This document shows positions 12,287-23,696 of a stretch of 64,000 nt of DNA, one piece after another; the stretch's first letter is position 1, and the number at the start of each line of letters is the position of its first letter. A model generated the notes under the pieces. It was given only the letters and a program-made list of their open reading frames with translations. It searched no databases and was not told the origin of the DNA. This DNA comes from Paraescarpia echinospica (lineage: Eukaryota; Annelida; Polychaeta; Sabellida; Siboglinidae): positions 60,191,050 to 60,255,049 of the forward strand of contig CM034534.1 of assembly GCA_020002185.1 (NCBI GenBank), in the 5' to 3' direction. Both the position numbers and the translations under genes were made by a program.

Positions 12287-13105
12287 TTGATAAAATGGTC
12301 TTAAAATGGCAGATGTTGTTCAATTTTGGGAAACGTAAATGCTTCCACACAGGATATGGGTACGAAGATGTACAATATATAATGGGGGTACTGTACTAAG
12401 TAAGAAAAGGACTCAGTGTTAACCATTAGTAATGATATGAAGGTTTTAGAGCAGTGCGGAATTGCAGCTTCAAAGGGAATCAAATCTTTGGATTAATTAG
12501 GCGAAATGTAGCGTACAAGGAAAAATAACTAATACTACTGCTGTACAAAACAACAGTGAGGCCACATTTAGAATATTGTATGCAAGCGTGGAGGCCATAT
12601 CGCAAGAAAGACATAGATATGCTAGAAAGAGTACAGGGGAGAGCGACTAAAATGATACCAAAACTGAGGGATCTTAATTAAGAAAAACCACTAAAAGAAT
12701 GTGGCTTAACAACATTAGAGACCAGGAGATAGAGAGGAGATCAGATAGAAGTATTTAAAATATTGAACGGTTATGAAAATATTAATATAATTTTTTTTTC
12801 TCAGTTAAGAAAGATAGAAAGACTAGAGGACACGAAGTTACATTAGTAAAGGAACAGTGTAGATTAGATTTAAGAAAGTTCTCATTTTCACAAAGGACTG
12901 TAAATGAATGGAACAGATTATCGGCTGATTATGTGGGTGCTAGTAGCGTGAATATGTATAAAAATCAAATTGACACGTACCTCAGAAGGGCGGGATACAC
13001 GTAGATAAAAGGGATTGGATTCTCGATAAGCCAAAAAGGCCCCCTTGTCCACCTGCCATCTAGAGTTAATTCTCTGGGTGGCAATCTTGTTAAATCTTGT
13101 TAAAT
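12286..13105 (+). pseudogene. CR1 ORF2 C-terminal tail
   Basis: Resumes CR1 coding after the inserted LINE: a segment with MLFNFGKRKC, then [15 protein letters not shown] and [12 protein letters not shown], which is the standard C-terminal signature of CR1 ORF2. Multiple stops and frame changes are present. The equivalent segments at 2.3 and 5.3 kb are more broken copies. Confidence 0.8.
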
Positions 13106-13108
13106 ACT

Positions 13109-14095
13109 GCTGCACTTGTTACTAGTAGACCTAATTTCCTATTTCACAATATGGCCCTGAAGGATATCAACACAATTGCATAGAAAGGATTGTGACTAAG
13201 TGTCTGCGGTTTTCTCACTCATTGGCGTATGTGATTGCTTTCCATTGGCTTCCTCACCAATATAATGTTTAAGATATGTACCATTACCTCAATAATTGTT
13301 CATTTTAATGATACGGGCCATTCTCGCGAAACGTTTCCATTTGGCACATGAAAATGAAATGCTCTACAGAAAAAATAGTAGACTACTAATTAAAAACCGT
13401 TCAAATTATACTTAATTAAGAACATGTTACCGTACATTTTTTGGGAGAATGACAGCTTAATCTATGATGATGTATGTCCCTGTCCAATGTTTAGATACGA
13501 TAACAGAACACTGTGTCACAGACGTGTTGGCAGGTATTTGGTATAAAGACAGACAACCCGACAGATTTATTACCGATAGTATAGCAGATGTGCTCGGAGA
13601 AAGGCACACTGACACTGCTGACTGATTGCGTATAGTATTTACTGAGACATACAAAACGTGTTCTCGACATTGAAAATCTCGCCTATCTTCGTTGAGTGCA
13701 CATCGAGTTGTCAACACTGAAACTGTCGCTTGGTTTGTCGAGTGCGCACCACGATCTATGTTGTCGACGAACATAACTAATAATAACAATGCTACTAATA
13801 ACAGCATCGAATAGTCTGAAAGGACCAGGTGAGTCACGTACACGGCCCAAATACTCAACTCATGGGCAAATTTGTTTCGAATCGCAATCGAACCATTTGT
13901 TGAATGCGTACGTATGTTACCAATGGGCAGTCTTCACTTTGACATATTCGCATTTCCATGGGTCATGTGTAATACACTGACCAGGATCAAAAGTATCCCT
14001 TGATTTGCCGTAACTCCGCAGTGTCACGCACGGGGTTTCTTTGAAGCATATTGAATCAAACGTGTCGACCCTAGAAAGGAGAGGAGAAATTATCA
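13109..14095. repeat. Segmental duplication, copy 2
   Basis: Same-orientation partner of 6,691-7,680, about 6.4 kb away. It includes the CR1 3' tail boundary, a shared non-coding stretch and the PLAT-like exon. Differences are scattered point changes and short indels, so the duplication is not recent. Confidence 0.8.
13858..14070 (-). CDS. Exon with C-terminal half of a PLAT-like domain, copy 2
   Basis: On the minus strand a TTTCTAG acceptor opens the exon at 14,070, followed by the same cysteine-bearing segment as at 7.6 kb. A frame change occurs within it relative to copy 1, so this copy may be a pseudo-exon. A PLAT N-terminal-like exon lies 0.5 kb upstream in the minus direction (14,555-14,700), giving the expected order of exons for one domain. 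A membrane-helix-like stretch follows near 13,760-13,800, as in the 31-kb paralogue. Confidence 0.4.
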
Positions 14096-14412
14096 TTTAT
14101 GCAGCATGTATATTATATTATATACATTATATACATAAGCACTGATTACGAATACCACCACGTCTCTGAAAATCAAGTTAAATTTAGTTTGTTGGTTCCG
14201 TTATTAGGAATCAACCAGGGTGGTCATTATTAACAGAATGTTCGCTTAATTGGTTGTCTTGAATGTCGACAGCGCTGAACATCAAAAATCTTTAAGGTTT
14301 AAACCACACGTCGTCCGTTGTACTGCCAACACAATTGTTTATTATATGAACGTTTTGTTTACATTTCGTGGAAGAAACAATTTATAATTGCGAACAATAT
14401 AAATATAAAAAA

Positions 14413-14445
<33 letters not shown>

Positions 14446-14554
14446 CCTTCATTATATATATTCTAGTCTCAAAAACATTATTTATTTTATATAAAAATAT
14501 GAGGCAACCTGCCTTTAATTATCAGAAGAAACAAGCAAAACATAATTTATTTAC
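14096..14554. other. Intron-like AT-rich DNA with TA repeat
   Basis: Lies between two minus-strand PLAT-like exons. A TATATA run occupies about 14,405-14,445. No other signal was seen. Confidence 0.35.
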
Positions 14555-14700
14555 TAGTTTCGTTCGTTAGCTTGCTGCTGACGTATGTCCAGCACAATGT
14601 CTTTGGTCATGTCGCGTCTCTTGGACATCTGCAGTCTGACGATGTTGTTAGCTCCGGCGTTTTTCTCGTTGGCCGTTTTTACGTTCACGTCATAGTGGCA
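14555..14700 (-). CDS. Exon with N-terminal half of a PLAT-like domain
   Basis: Read on the minus strand, the exon begins after a TTTTCGAG acceptor-like site and contains YDVNVKTANEKNAGANN. This matches the opening strand of PLAT domains (Y-x-V-x-V-K-T ... A-G-x-x-x). It ends at a GTAAAT donor. A paralogous exon with the same donor lies at 37,192-37,332. PLAT domains bind lipid or protein partners in lipoxygenases, polycystins and many secreted invertebrate proteins. No complete gene could be assembled here, so function remains open. Confidence 0.5.
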
Positions 14701-15770
14701 CTCGAAAATAGTTTGTCAAAACCGTCGCAACATTTAGTCACGTCGTCGCCCCAAAGAAATGTATATACTACCATTCTTTTTATAGTGTCGACCTACCGGT
14801 GAATTGATCGCCACTCACTTCAGGGAAGAGAAAGGCCCTCCAGTAAAAAAAAAAACTAAATAACTCAAAATAACTGTCGTTGTTCTGAAACACATCGCCA
14901 AATGGTACCTCAGAGGTCCAAGGAAGCGAATGAACTGAGAGCGAGGCTAGTGGACGTCGACACCTCGGAGAAGATGCACTTACAATGACCCGAAGTTAGC
15001 GTTTTAATAAATCAGTTATTTATATAACGCAGACCTGCTTTATATATTAATATGTTAAAATCGGTGCATTCTGATAATACCTCCTCGTAGGCATCAAAGT
15101 CCAATAGCCACTTTCGATATTCAATAGCTTCATTGTACAAATTGCCTCGAATCTAGCAAATGGCGACGTATACAAAACATCATTATTCCACGTTAAACAT
15201 TATTATCAACAACACTAAGCATCAATTTGGCTTTAACCTCAGTAAGTAATCAACATTAGTTAGGTCACTCACAAGAAGATGGATATTGCCTTAGTGATGG
15301 GAATTTTTGGGATCACGGTTTAAAATGGCACACGTTGCCGTACATTTTACATGTATTGGGCTGTACGTTCGTTTGCGATCTGGCGGGCCAATTGTGGTAG
15401 TTCGTAGATTTAAATTTATTTCGAAATTCGTCCGAGAGTGTGGATCTCAGGGGCCACATATACGAATGCATTATTTCCCAGGGCAACGGTGGGTAACTTG
15501 GATAATAACTGATAAACGAAATACTTTACGTTTCTTTTTAACGACGATCTCCTTCCTACTCCCGCCGCGACAACTCTCGATCTTCGCAGGAGGCATCAGT
15601 AGACATACTAGCAAGAACTTAGAGCGACTGGCGAACATGACTTGTTTGAATTTCAACGCTACCGCGTGTAGACGATTACACTATGTCACTGTCTGCCTAC
15701 GTCATAGACGTTGTCATTGTTCACGTGACTTTTGTCAAACTTTGCTTTCCATCAATTTTTAAATAAGTAA
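14701..15770. other. Unassigned region upstream of PLAT-like exon
   Basis: A 151-codon plus-strand frame (15,307-15,762) lacks domain similarity. On the minus strand at 15,471-15,630 a hydrophobic leader-like run (FLLVCLLMPPA) after a Met could be a signal-peptide exon for the downstream PLAT-like exon, but no splice evidence is convincing. Confidence 0.25.
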
Positions 15771-15842
15771 GTGTGGTGTGTGTGTGTTTGTGCGTGCGTG
15801 CGTGTGTGTGTGTATGTGTGTGTGTGTGACTGTTTGTGTATG
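15771..15842. repeat. GT-rich microsatellite
   Basis: Imperfect TGTG and TGCG run, interrupted by CATG and ACTG words. Confidence 0.85.
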
Positions 15843-16384
15843 CGCGATACATTATTCGGGCGACATGACACCGGCCAGAACACTAGAATGCAGTTCTCGC
15901 TTTAAATTTGCCTTATGTTGTCTCTTAAAGAAGACCGTTTGGTGCCTCAATTTCAGCAAAATATACAACGGATTCCTGAATGATCCATTATCATGTCGGA
16001 TTCCTGAATGATACATTAGCATGTCATCAGACCACGGTCCAGCTCTTGCCACTGTCTACGGTGGAGTGCGCGCAGAGCGTCGACATCGGTCGAACCCTGA
16101 ATGTTGTGACGCCTGAATCCCACAACATAACTGGCGATCGCACGGTGAGCGGGAGAAGCGGGTGGCATACAGAGCACGTGCCCGAACAGACTAGATCTCG
16201 CGGTTTGGACGGCTTCGCTGATGGGACGACATCGGCAACGATGGTCTAGTGCCTCGTTCGATATGCGGTGTGGCCGATGATCTGGCGTAGTTAGTACGCA
16301 TCAGATCTAGCTCTGACTTAATCCCTACACACATATTGTATGTCAACACTGGCATAAAGAACAACGTGTCTGTGATTGCCTGAT

Positions 16385-16666
16385 GCTACGATTCCATATG
16401 TACGGAAACGCGTGCGGAAATCCAAGCGGAATGGGGAATACCTCTGTAGTGACGTCACTACTGGGAATTTCCTATCCGATTCGTGTGCGGATACGATTTG
16501 AATCGCTACACGGGGCGATTCAATTTGCCGCAGCCGCATCCGCACGACAAAACTCATCCGCCTATGCATGTTTGGAACTATTTATGTTAATTTCCACCGA
16601 GCACTAAATTCATTGTTTTGCCGCATGCCGCATCCCATGCCGCATCCGTACATATGGAATCCTAGC
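16385..16666. mobile_element. MITE with 22-bp terminal inverted repeats
   Basis: The ends read GCTACGATTCCATATGTACG and, inverted, GCTAGGATTCCATATGTACG, with one mismatch. The 282-bp interior is rich in CATCCGC-type words and has no coding capacity. No clear target duplication was found at the edges, so the superfamily is unassigned. Confidence 0.75.
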
Positions 16667-16859
16667 TTCAATCACACTGTCCACAGCTTACGGAAAGCGA
16701 TGTTGGCTAGCCGGTTTCGGCATGCGATGTCTTCTTTACCGAGGAGTGACCCAAGCATGCATGTCATACACCACTCTTCCTAGGTACGGCCCGTGTGTTG
16801 ACAAAAACTCGGATTTTGACGCGTTGATTCTTTAGTGATCACTCCGCCAAACACGCTAG

Positions 16860-18060
16860 CACCATGCGCTAGATCTCGTCCGTGAAAGAACGAGACGAGC
16901 TGGTGACGTCTGTGTCGTCAGCGTACTCGACGTCCAGCTGCACGGTGGCGTCATCTGGTGGGTGCATCGGGAGGCGTGATCGAAGGTCGCGAAGTGTCGC
17001 TTCCAAGTACTCAGTGAATAACACTGGGCTGAGGCTCTCCACTTGCTGCGTGCTGATCCAAATCGCGAATGCGTGACAATCGCTTGTAAGCAGGCGCGGC
17101 TCGAGCGAGGTGGCAACGAGTAGGAAGCGGATCATCCGCAGAGCCAATTTAACGAGGAATATTTGCAATAAGTCCGCGACGGATGGTGTCGAAAGCACGA
17201 CTCAGATCGATGAGGAAAAATTCGATCGACACGAGCTGACGCAGCGCTTTCGCACATAGTCAACGGTAACCGAAGATTACGTTGGCCGTCCTATGTCCGC
17301 GATTGCGACGGCGACAGGTAGTCGTCAACATTCGACGCAATCTCAGATAGAACGGTGAATGACCGTGTCTTTCGGATTGCTGTTAGAAAAACTATAGGAC
17401 GCATACACAATCGTTAGTGGCCCTATCGGTTTGTCTAGCTTTCGTAGCAATATTAGCACACTTTTGTCTAGATCGAGCGGTTCGGTGTTTCAACCCAAAT
17501 ACGTAATAGACGACGCTGGTGATCTTGTGTGCTAGCAGGTTGCTAACAGGTCACCCGTGCACGTCCGGTGTTCAGTTTGCCGATCGCTCGATTGACCTCT
17601 TCGGCGGTAATAGGGTCTGCATGTCATGACGGTCGTCCTGAGAAAGCAGGCAGCTCTTTTATGGCAGGGTCACTAAACTAGCGACTGAAGTGTTCGGTGA
17701 CTCGCGCGGTCAGTTCGGTTGCAGATACTGAGTTCGGTGTCATCGTGGGTAGCCAGTTTGAAGAGACGTTTCTTCATCATCTCAAGAACGGCACGACAAA
17801 TTTGTGCGCGATCGTGGAGACATTCAACTTCTGATGCAGGCTATATAGTCTCGCTGACATATCGTCGTGATCGTTTCGGTACAGAATGTGTAGGGTCGCA
17901 TTGCACTAGCAAATCTACGGATGACATCCAGGGTGTTCCGTATAGCCTTTCTTTTAGCTTTCGTTGTTCCACGGACACTGCCGATATTTCAACACTGTGT
18001 GGTATATCCCGTCTGGTCGCCGGGGCGGTACGATCGGTAATTGAATTCACCGCCGACTGA
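16860..18060 (-). mobile_element. Degenerate LINE reverse transcriptase
   Basis: On the minus strand at 16,869-17,198 the order is VESLSPVLFTEYLEATLR (motif B surroundings), then LDVEYADDTDV (the YADD catalytic motif). This is typical of RTE/jockey-like LINEs that lack introns. Upstream (17,200-18,060) frames are broken but consistent with the N-terminal part of the polymerase. Both edges are undefined. Confidence 0.65.
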
Positions 18061-18229
18061 GTTACATAAAGAGTAAAAGTGTTATCCTGACATGACTTTG
18101 TTTGTCAGAACAGGAACTCGCAACATTATTGGTTGGAGCAATGGTTTTGCCAACAATTCAACACCCGCACTCGCAGGCATTTGCTTAATAACTCGGTATA
18201 ACCAAAAGTAATATCAATAGGTGGACCAG

Positions 18230-18960
18230 TAGCAAAGAAACCCTATTTAATTGTGATGAAGTGTAACAATTGTATGTTATTAATACATGTGCATACCAAA
18301 ACTGTAGACTTTACAGGGTGGAGGAATGTTTTTTCCAGGAAATCAATACCTGTTAATTATCAATTGGCTTAAAATGACCAGAGGTAAAGCCAATGGGAGT
18401 GACAATGAAACAAAACCAGATTTAATCAAAATTGAATAAAAATGTAAATAATATTCTTAATTTATTCGATGAACAAAAATATAATGAGTTATAATGTGAC
18501 TAACAATAATCACGAGTAATTTCTATGGGCGCCACAACATCAAAACATATAATGTAATTTTCATAAAGGGTTATATTATTATCTATTTTATATTTGTTTT
18601 ACAAAATAGTCACACGAGACCTTACAGGGTGGGTAAATGTTTTGGCAAGGAAAGCAATCCGTTCACCTACAGAGAGGTCCAAAATGGCTTACAAAGACAA
18701 TGAGGGAAACAACAGAAAACAACGAAAACAATGCTAAAATAGAGTTACAGTGTTATCATATTTCCTGTTTATAAAACAAACAACTGCACTACCAACTTTA
18801 CAGGGTGTGGGAATAATTTGACCAGGAATTCAGTTCTTGCCCCAAATAAATTGCCAAAATGACTGATGTTTGCCAGCAATAAAGACAATGGGTGACACAA
18901 TTATAAAACAAAACAATTCATTTTGATGAAAGCCAATGTAATCTTAAAAGGCATTGTTTG
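18230..18960. repeat. Irregular tandem repeat around ACAGGGTG
   Basis: Three imperfect copies start with TTACAGGGTG at about 18,311, 18,622 and 18,799. Each is followed by a GGAA-rich word and then a CAATGG/AAAACA-rich stretch. Spacing is about 312 and 177 bp, so the array is uneven. No coding potential. Confidence 0.55.
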
Positions 18961-18996
18961 ACAAAATAGGACTCGTTCACCTATTTTGGATATGTT

Positions 18997-19390
18997 ATAA
19001 CAAATAATAGGTCATCAGCCAAAGACATTACACCCCGCATCTCCAAAGCTGCCTTTGCCATGTGCCACCTATCGAACCCTCTTTTCCGCAAACGACGCAT
19101 CAGCATCTAACCCAACATAAATGTGTACCGTGCACTGATTCTTTCCGTTCTTCTGTATGGCGCTGAATCCTGGGCAACAACTCTCGCAGATCGCTGTCGC
19201 CTCGACGTGTTCGATATGCGCTGCCAGCGTCGTCTATTACGTATTTCTTGGCAACAGCACATCACCAACTGCTCTATGCGTGATAGAACCGGCCAACTCA
19301 CTGCATAATCCCTCCTACGTCAACGCCGAGTCTGTATCTGTATTTTGACTGGCAAAATGTCCTATGGACACATCACGCCAGTGCGCATGG
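18997..19390 (+). mobile_element. LINE fragment (C-terminal region of reverse transcriptase protein)
   Basis: The plus-strand frame at 19,123-19,308 reads YRALILSVLLYGAESWAT and then DMRCQRRLLRISWQQHITN. This is the standard C-terminal block of RTE- or jockey-like ORF2 proteins (LLYG-E-W, then an R-W-x-x-x-I-x-N motif). The polymerase domain is missing. It lies tail-to-tail with the minus-strand LINE that begins near 19,420. Confidence 0.7.
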
Positions 19391-19439
19391 TGGCTCTTAT
19401 CGATTAATTTTTTACATGTTGGGCTAGACTAATCTGGAA

Positions 19440-21277
19440 TTAATTCAGTGATGTACTTGATACAATGCTTGGAGGTAGAGAATTCCACTCTTTTATTGTG
19501 ACTGGGAAAAAGCTGTTTCCAAATATGTTTGTCGAGTGTCTGATTTGTACTAACTGTTTATTATGTTTACGTGAGCATCTGGTTTTGCGTTTGATGTATT
19601 GATCTAGTGTGATATCTATGAGGTTATGTTCCATTTTATATAATATGCTAAGTCTTTGGGTTTTTCTTCTTGATTGGAGGGTGTCCCACTGGAGATCTTT
19701 TAGGAGTTGTGTTACCGTTCCTGGCTCTCTAGAATAGTTGTTCTTACAAAATCTGGCGGCTTGTCTCTATGTTCTTTCTATGAGTTTGATATTTCTTAGG
19801 CAATGTGGATCCCATGATGCTGACGCATATTCAAGTATAGGGCGGACAAGTGCTATGGACTTGATTTGGGTTGGGCATTTATTTAAATTTCTTCTAATAA
19901 TTCCCAATGTCTGTTGTGCTTTTTTGTGACTGAGTTGCTTTGTATTGTCCAATTTAATGTATTTGATATATGTATGCCAAAATAACAGTGCGATTCAACA
20001 GATTTAAGTTGTTGACCATAGAAGGTGTAGAGATTTGGTGTCGGTTTTCTTGAGGTTATTGTCATTGTATAACATTTAGTGGGGTTGAATTTCATAAGCC
20101 ACGTGTGGTGCCATTTCTCAAGTTTGAGCAGATCGTTTTGGAGGACAGATGTGTCTTGGTCAGTTTTAATCGGTGAATATAACAGGCAGTCGTCTGCAAA
20201 AAGGCGAACAGTTGAGGATAGATTGTCTGGCAGATCATTTATGTAAAATAGGAAAAGTAGGGGCCCCAGTACTGTGCCCGGTGGTACCCCAGAAATGACT
20301 TGAGTTGATGTTGACTTGGATCCATTTATAACAACCTGTTGAGTTCTTCCTGTAAGGAAGCTATTTATCCATGATGATATTGAGCCTGTGATGCCATAGT
20401 GTTTGAGTTTGTGGATTAGTCTTTTATGTGGAACTTTATCGAATGCTTTGGTGAAGTTAAGGATGGCCATGTCTACAGATTTATTCTCATCAAGTGATTT
20501 GCTTATGTCATGGATTGTTTGAATTAATTGTGTTTCAGTTGATCTTTTGGCACGGAACCCATGTTGGTGGTCAGCTAGAATGTGGTGCTGTTCAAGGTGT
20601 TTCATAATGTGACTATGTATGATGTGTTCAAGAAGTTTAGAAACCACAGGTGTTAAAGATATTGGTCTGTAGTTAGATGTTTCTGCTCTACTTCCTTTCT
20701 TAACAATTGCTGTTACATTGGCTTCTTTCCAGGTATTGGGGACTTGTCCAGAGTCAACAGATGATTGGAAAATGTCATGTATTACTGGTGCTAGATGAGA
20801 GGCATATCTGTTCAAGAACCATGGTCGAATGCCATATGGTCCTTGCGATTTAGAAATGTTAATTTTGGAAAGTTGATCAAGTACTCCTTTAAGTGAAATT
20901 GTTAGATTGGGGATTTCTCCATGTGGACTTCTGGCCATATCTGGTAGGGTGGAATTTCCTTCGTGTGTAAAGACACTTTGGAACTGATTGTTTAAGGCTT
21001 CTGCTTTATGTTTGTCGTCGCTAATGATGTTACCCGCAATGTTAAGGTCCCCAATACCCTGGTTATCCTGTCTAAGTTTAGAAATGAAGCTCCAAAATTA
21101 TTTAGGTTTCTCTGTTATTGTTGTTGTCAGGAATTGACTTATGTTAGATAGTCTAGCAGAACGAAGGTGTTTATGCATGTTTCTCCTGATGTCACAGAAT
21201 TCTTTCCAGTCTTCTGGATTTATAGTTCTTTTTGCTTTGTTATATAGCTGTTTCTTTCTTTTGCATATATTCTTTAA
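19440..21277 (-). pseudogene. LINE ORF2: reverse transcriptase and C-terminus
   Basis: Continues the protein cut at 22,343. The RT core (20,938-19,883) has SNYRPISLTPVVSKLLE, LNFTKAFDKVPH (motif A), SGVPPGTVLGPLLF (motif B) and VRLFADDCLLY (motif C, with both Asp). The C-terminal block has LEYASASWDPH and EWNSLPPS. Lesions are TAA at 21,098, a frameshift near 19,945 and a stop near 19,764. The catalytic residues are intact, so decay is modest. Confidence 0.85.
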
Positions 21278-21557
21278 AGGCCATATCCTGGGAAAAAATG
21301 TGCTCTGTCCCTTAATAACAAATGGTTGATGGCCTTTCAAATGATGATATTGCCAAAATGTTGAAATATCGTATATGAGCATACAACATAAAAAGAGCCT
21401 TTAAATTTGCCATTTTACGGAAACTCCCGAGCGATGGCGGATTTGCATTTGTTGCTGAAACGTGACGTCAGTCGTGGTTCCGCCGTGAGTTAGTGCAGCG
21501 GCTTCACGCCTGCGGCCCTGCGCAGTCGCGCGGTGTCATGTAAACAACTCGATACAA

Positions 21558-21722
21558 ATGGCGGCTTACTCGAGTAGTTCAGAGAGCGATGTCAATTTTG
21601 ACGCGGATCATGAAACGTTTGATCATATATATTTCGGTGACAGTGAGGATGACATTGCCGTGATCGACAATGTTGATGTTAGTCAGCACGTTGTGGCACC
21701 GTATGTAGACATGGACCAGTGA
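21558..21722 (+). CDS. Short acidic protein divergent from the THAP frame
   Basis: An ATG at 21,558 opens a 54-codon frame starting MAAYSSSSESDVNF. It is rich in Ser, Asp and Glu and ends at TGA 21,720-21,722. The composition looks coding rather than random, and it overlaps the tail of the THAP frame on the other strand. It might be the N-terminal exon of a second protein of the parent transposon, as a GTGAAG run follows the stop. No family is recognised. Confidence 0.35.
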   Translation: MAAYSSSSESDVNFDADHETFDHIYFGDSEDDIAVIDNVDVSQHVVAPYVDMDQ

Positions 21723-22061
21723 AGAAGCCCCGATAACTGACCGGGCCCATTTGCGCAGATTCGCCGGTAACCGATTCGCCTTCGCCTCTGTTGTGTTTTT
21801 CGAAGGAACGGCAGATTTCTTTACACCTGACTTACGCCTGAAACCCATATTCCATTGTACGAAGCCTTCGAAGTCGTCAGGCGCAACGAAATGCGAACAA
21901 CAAATAATGCTAGTTGCCGTAGCATGGGTCCAGTCGGCTCTGCAGTTTCGAACAAAACGTTCCCATTTCTGCCGAGTAACTGGCTTTTTGGGAAATTCGT
22001 GCACTGAATAGCCAGTCAGATTCGAATTGTAGCAGTTTTCAACAACACATTTGTTCACCAT
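21579..22061 (-). CDS. THAP-domain protein fragment
   Basis: From ATG 22,061 the protein starts MVNKCVVENC, the first two zinc ligands of a C2CH THAP domain. It continues with EFPKKPVTRQKWERFVR (the conserved proline and tryptophan), then SIICCSHF (Cys and His ligands), and ends the domain around residue 85. THAP domains bind DNA and occur in P-element and Kolobok transposases. After about residue 110 the frame becomes low-complexity and probably runs into an intron or degenerate DNA. It is likely a truncated transposase N-terminus. Confidence 0.75.
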   Translation of the reverse strand: MVNKCVVENCYNSNLTGYSVHEFPKKPVTRQKWERFVRNCRADWTHATATSIICCSHFVAPDDFEGFVQWNMGFRRKSGVKKSAVPSKNTTEAKANRLPANLRKWARSVIGASSLVHVYIRCHNVLTNINIVDHGNVILTVTEIYMIKRFMIRVKIDIAL

Positions 22062-22342
22062 TTTTGTATGTGAACGAATGTTTACCAGTTCAAATATCCA
22101 CCAAGGAAATCCAGCCGCCGAGAACGCTTGCGATCCCGGGAATGTTTTCCACAACTGACGTCACGACATTTCCGGAAAACAGACTTTTCGAAGCCTGCAC
22201 CAGGACAGATCCCATTTAATGTCAATGTTATAAATGTTTCAGCAATCGTGTGGTTTCGGGGTTGTCATTATATTGCAGAACACATATGTACGTGCATATT
22301 TTTATACTTATTAGCAATTTGTTTTCTCCCAGGATATGGCCT

Positions 22343-23696
22343 TTAAATCTTTATTGAACCAGGGAAGATTGTGTCTTGAAGTAGTATGGCGGTGCGGTAC
22401 ATATTGGTTCATAATGTTGATGATTTTTGTGGAAACAAGGTTCCACTTGTCATTGACTATCATGTTTTGGTTTTGAGAGAAGTATTCATGTGTAAAGTTT
22501 TCAAGAGATTTCTGGATGTTAATGTTGTCGGCTTTATTTATGATGAAGACTTTAAGTTTCGGACGATGTTTGCGTTTGGGCGAGATGTTTACATCAATGA
22601 TGACTGTGCTGTGGTCTGCTATTCCGTCTACTACATTTATCTTCTTTATTAACCAAGGTCTATTGGTGAAGACAAGATCTAAAATATTGTTGGCATTTCC
22701 CTGTCTGTGCGTGGGTTCCTTGACATGTTGGATCAGTCCATGTTCCTCAGTAAGAGAGAGTCGTTTATTGGCAGCAGTTGTACTGTATCCATTGTTAGGT
22801 GTGACTTGGTGAATTTCCCAATTGGTGTTAGGGAGGTTGAAATCGCCAGTAATGATGACATTATGTGTGTTGATCTTGTTACCTAATTTAGAAAGGGCTA
22901 GGTCTAGTTCTTCGATTTGAGTTGCATGAGAGTCATTTGGGGCACGATAGAGGGTACACATGATTATTGGTTTAATTCCTGTTATCTGGGTTTCAGTCCA
23001 AATGGTCTCACTGTTGGTGTCTAGGTCTGGTACGTGGCTTGTGATGAGGTCATCTTTTGATATTTGAAATACCCTCCCTCCAGTAGTGTCTGTTTCTCTG
23101 TCCTTTCTAAAGACGTTAAAGTTGCTTGGGAATATTTCTCCATTTTTTATTGAGGGACCTAACCATGATTCAGTGCCACAGATGATGTCTGGGTTGTGTA
23201 GATTGTTTAGTGCTTCGATGTCTGAGGCTTTCTTTTTAACGCTTTGGCAGTTTACGAAGATGCATCTGAAGTTTGGTCTCTTTTTCGGTCTATATGCTTT
23301 CTTGCTATTAGTTGTATTGTTGTTGGTGGTTTCGTTTAGGTTATGACTGTTACTGTCCAGAGGATAAAAGGGATTTGCCATTGGGATTTCTGTATCTCTG
23401 AAGAAAGAATTTGTGAAGTTGAAGTTGTAGCTTTCGGGGCAGGCCGACGAACATGAGGAATTTATTAATCGTTTGTATTCATTGTCATCTATTGCACAGC
23501 GTTGTGTGTGGATCCAGTTTAGGCAGTGGTCGCATTGAATTGCTGATATAGACACCTTCATCGCATGACGTGCACTGTCCCGGCCCGATGAGTCTATGAC
23601 TTTAATCCCAAAACGGCAGGTTGGCGCCGGCCGAGAGGACGGCCCAAGAGACCGGTGGTCCGATCCAATCGTCCTTGACCTGGTCACTGCCGGCAT
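22343..23696 (-). pseudogene. LINE ORF2 N-terminal part: Cys-rich motif and AP endonuclease
   Basis: Starting at ATG 23,696, residues near 45-75 show CDHCLNWIHTQRC, a zinc-binding PHD-like motif seen in some CR1/L2-group elements. The endonuclease follows, with FVNCQSVKKK, CGTESWL (catalytic Glu), TGDFNLPN (Asp-Asn pair) and GIADHSTV (the Asp-His pair). These mark an AP-like nuclease that nicks the target DNA. The frame ends in the Kolobok insertion just after residues NKDLK. Removing the insertion plus one TTAA returns the same frame on the other side. Confidence 0.85.

Larger units (their letters stand above)
8950..13105 (+). mobile_element. CR1 non-LTR retrotransposon, decayed
   Basis: The element holds an ORF1 region with a coiled-coil-like start and an SGNH esterase domain, an endonuclease remnant, a reverse transcriptase with recognisable motifs and a C-terminal tail. 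All parts are on the plus strand in family order. A minus-strand LINE fragment interrupts it at about 11,836-12,285, between the reverse transcriptase and the tail. Numerous frameshifts and stops make it inactive. Its 3' end abuts copy 2 of the segmental duplication. Confidence 0.85.
21274..22346. mobile_element. Kolobok-like DNA transposon with TTAA target duplication
   Basis: Terminal inverted repeats AGGCCATATCCTGGGA(A/G)AAA begin at 21,278 and end at 22,342. They are flanked by TTAA at 21,274-21,277 and 22,343-22,346. TTAA duplication together with a THAP-domain protein is characteristic of the Kolobok superfamily; piggyBac shares the TTAA but not the THAP domain. The element is 1,065 bp, too short for a full transposase, so it is non-autonomous. 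It carries a minus-strand THAP frame and a divergent plus-strand acidic frame. Confidence 0.8.

Noticed and set aside
15307..15762. 151-codon plus-strand frame
   Set aside because: No domain, no upstream ATG context of note, and it overlaps a different frame of similar length on the minus strand.
22128..22346. Plus-strand frame over the Kolobok right end
   Set aside because: Runs across the transposon terminus into LINE DNA and has no domain.
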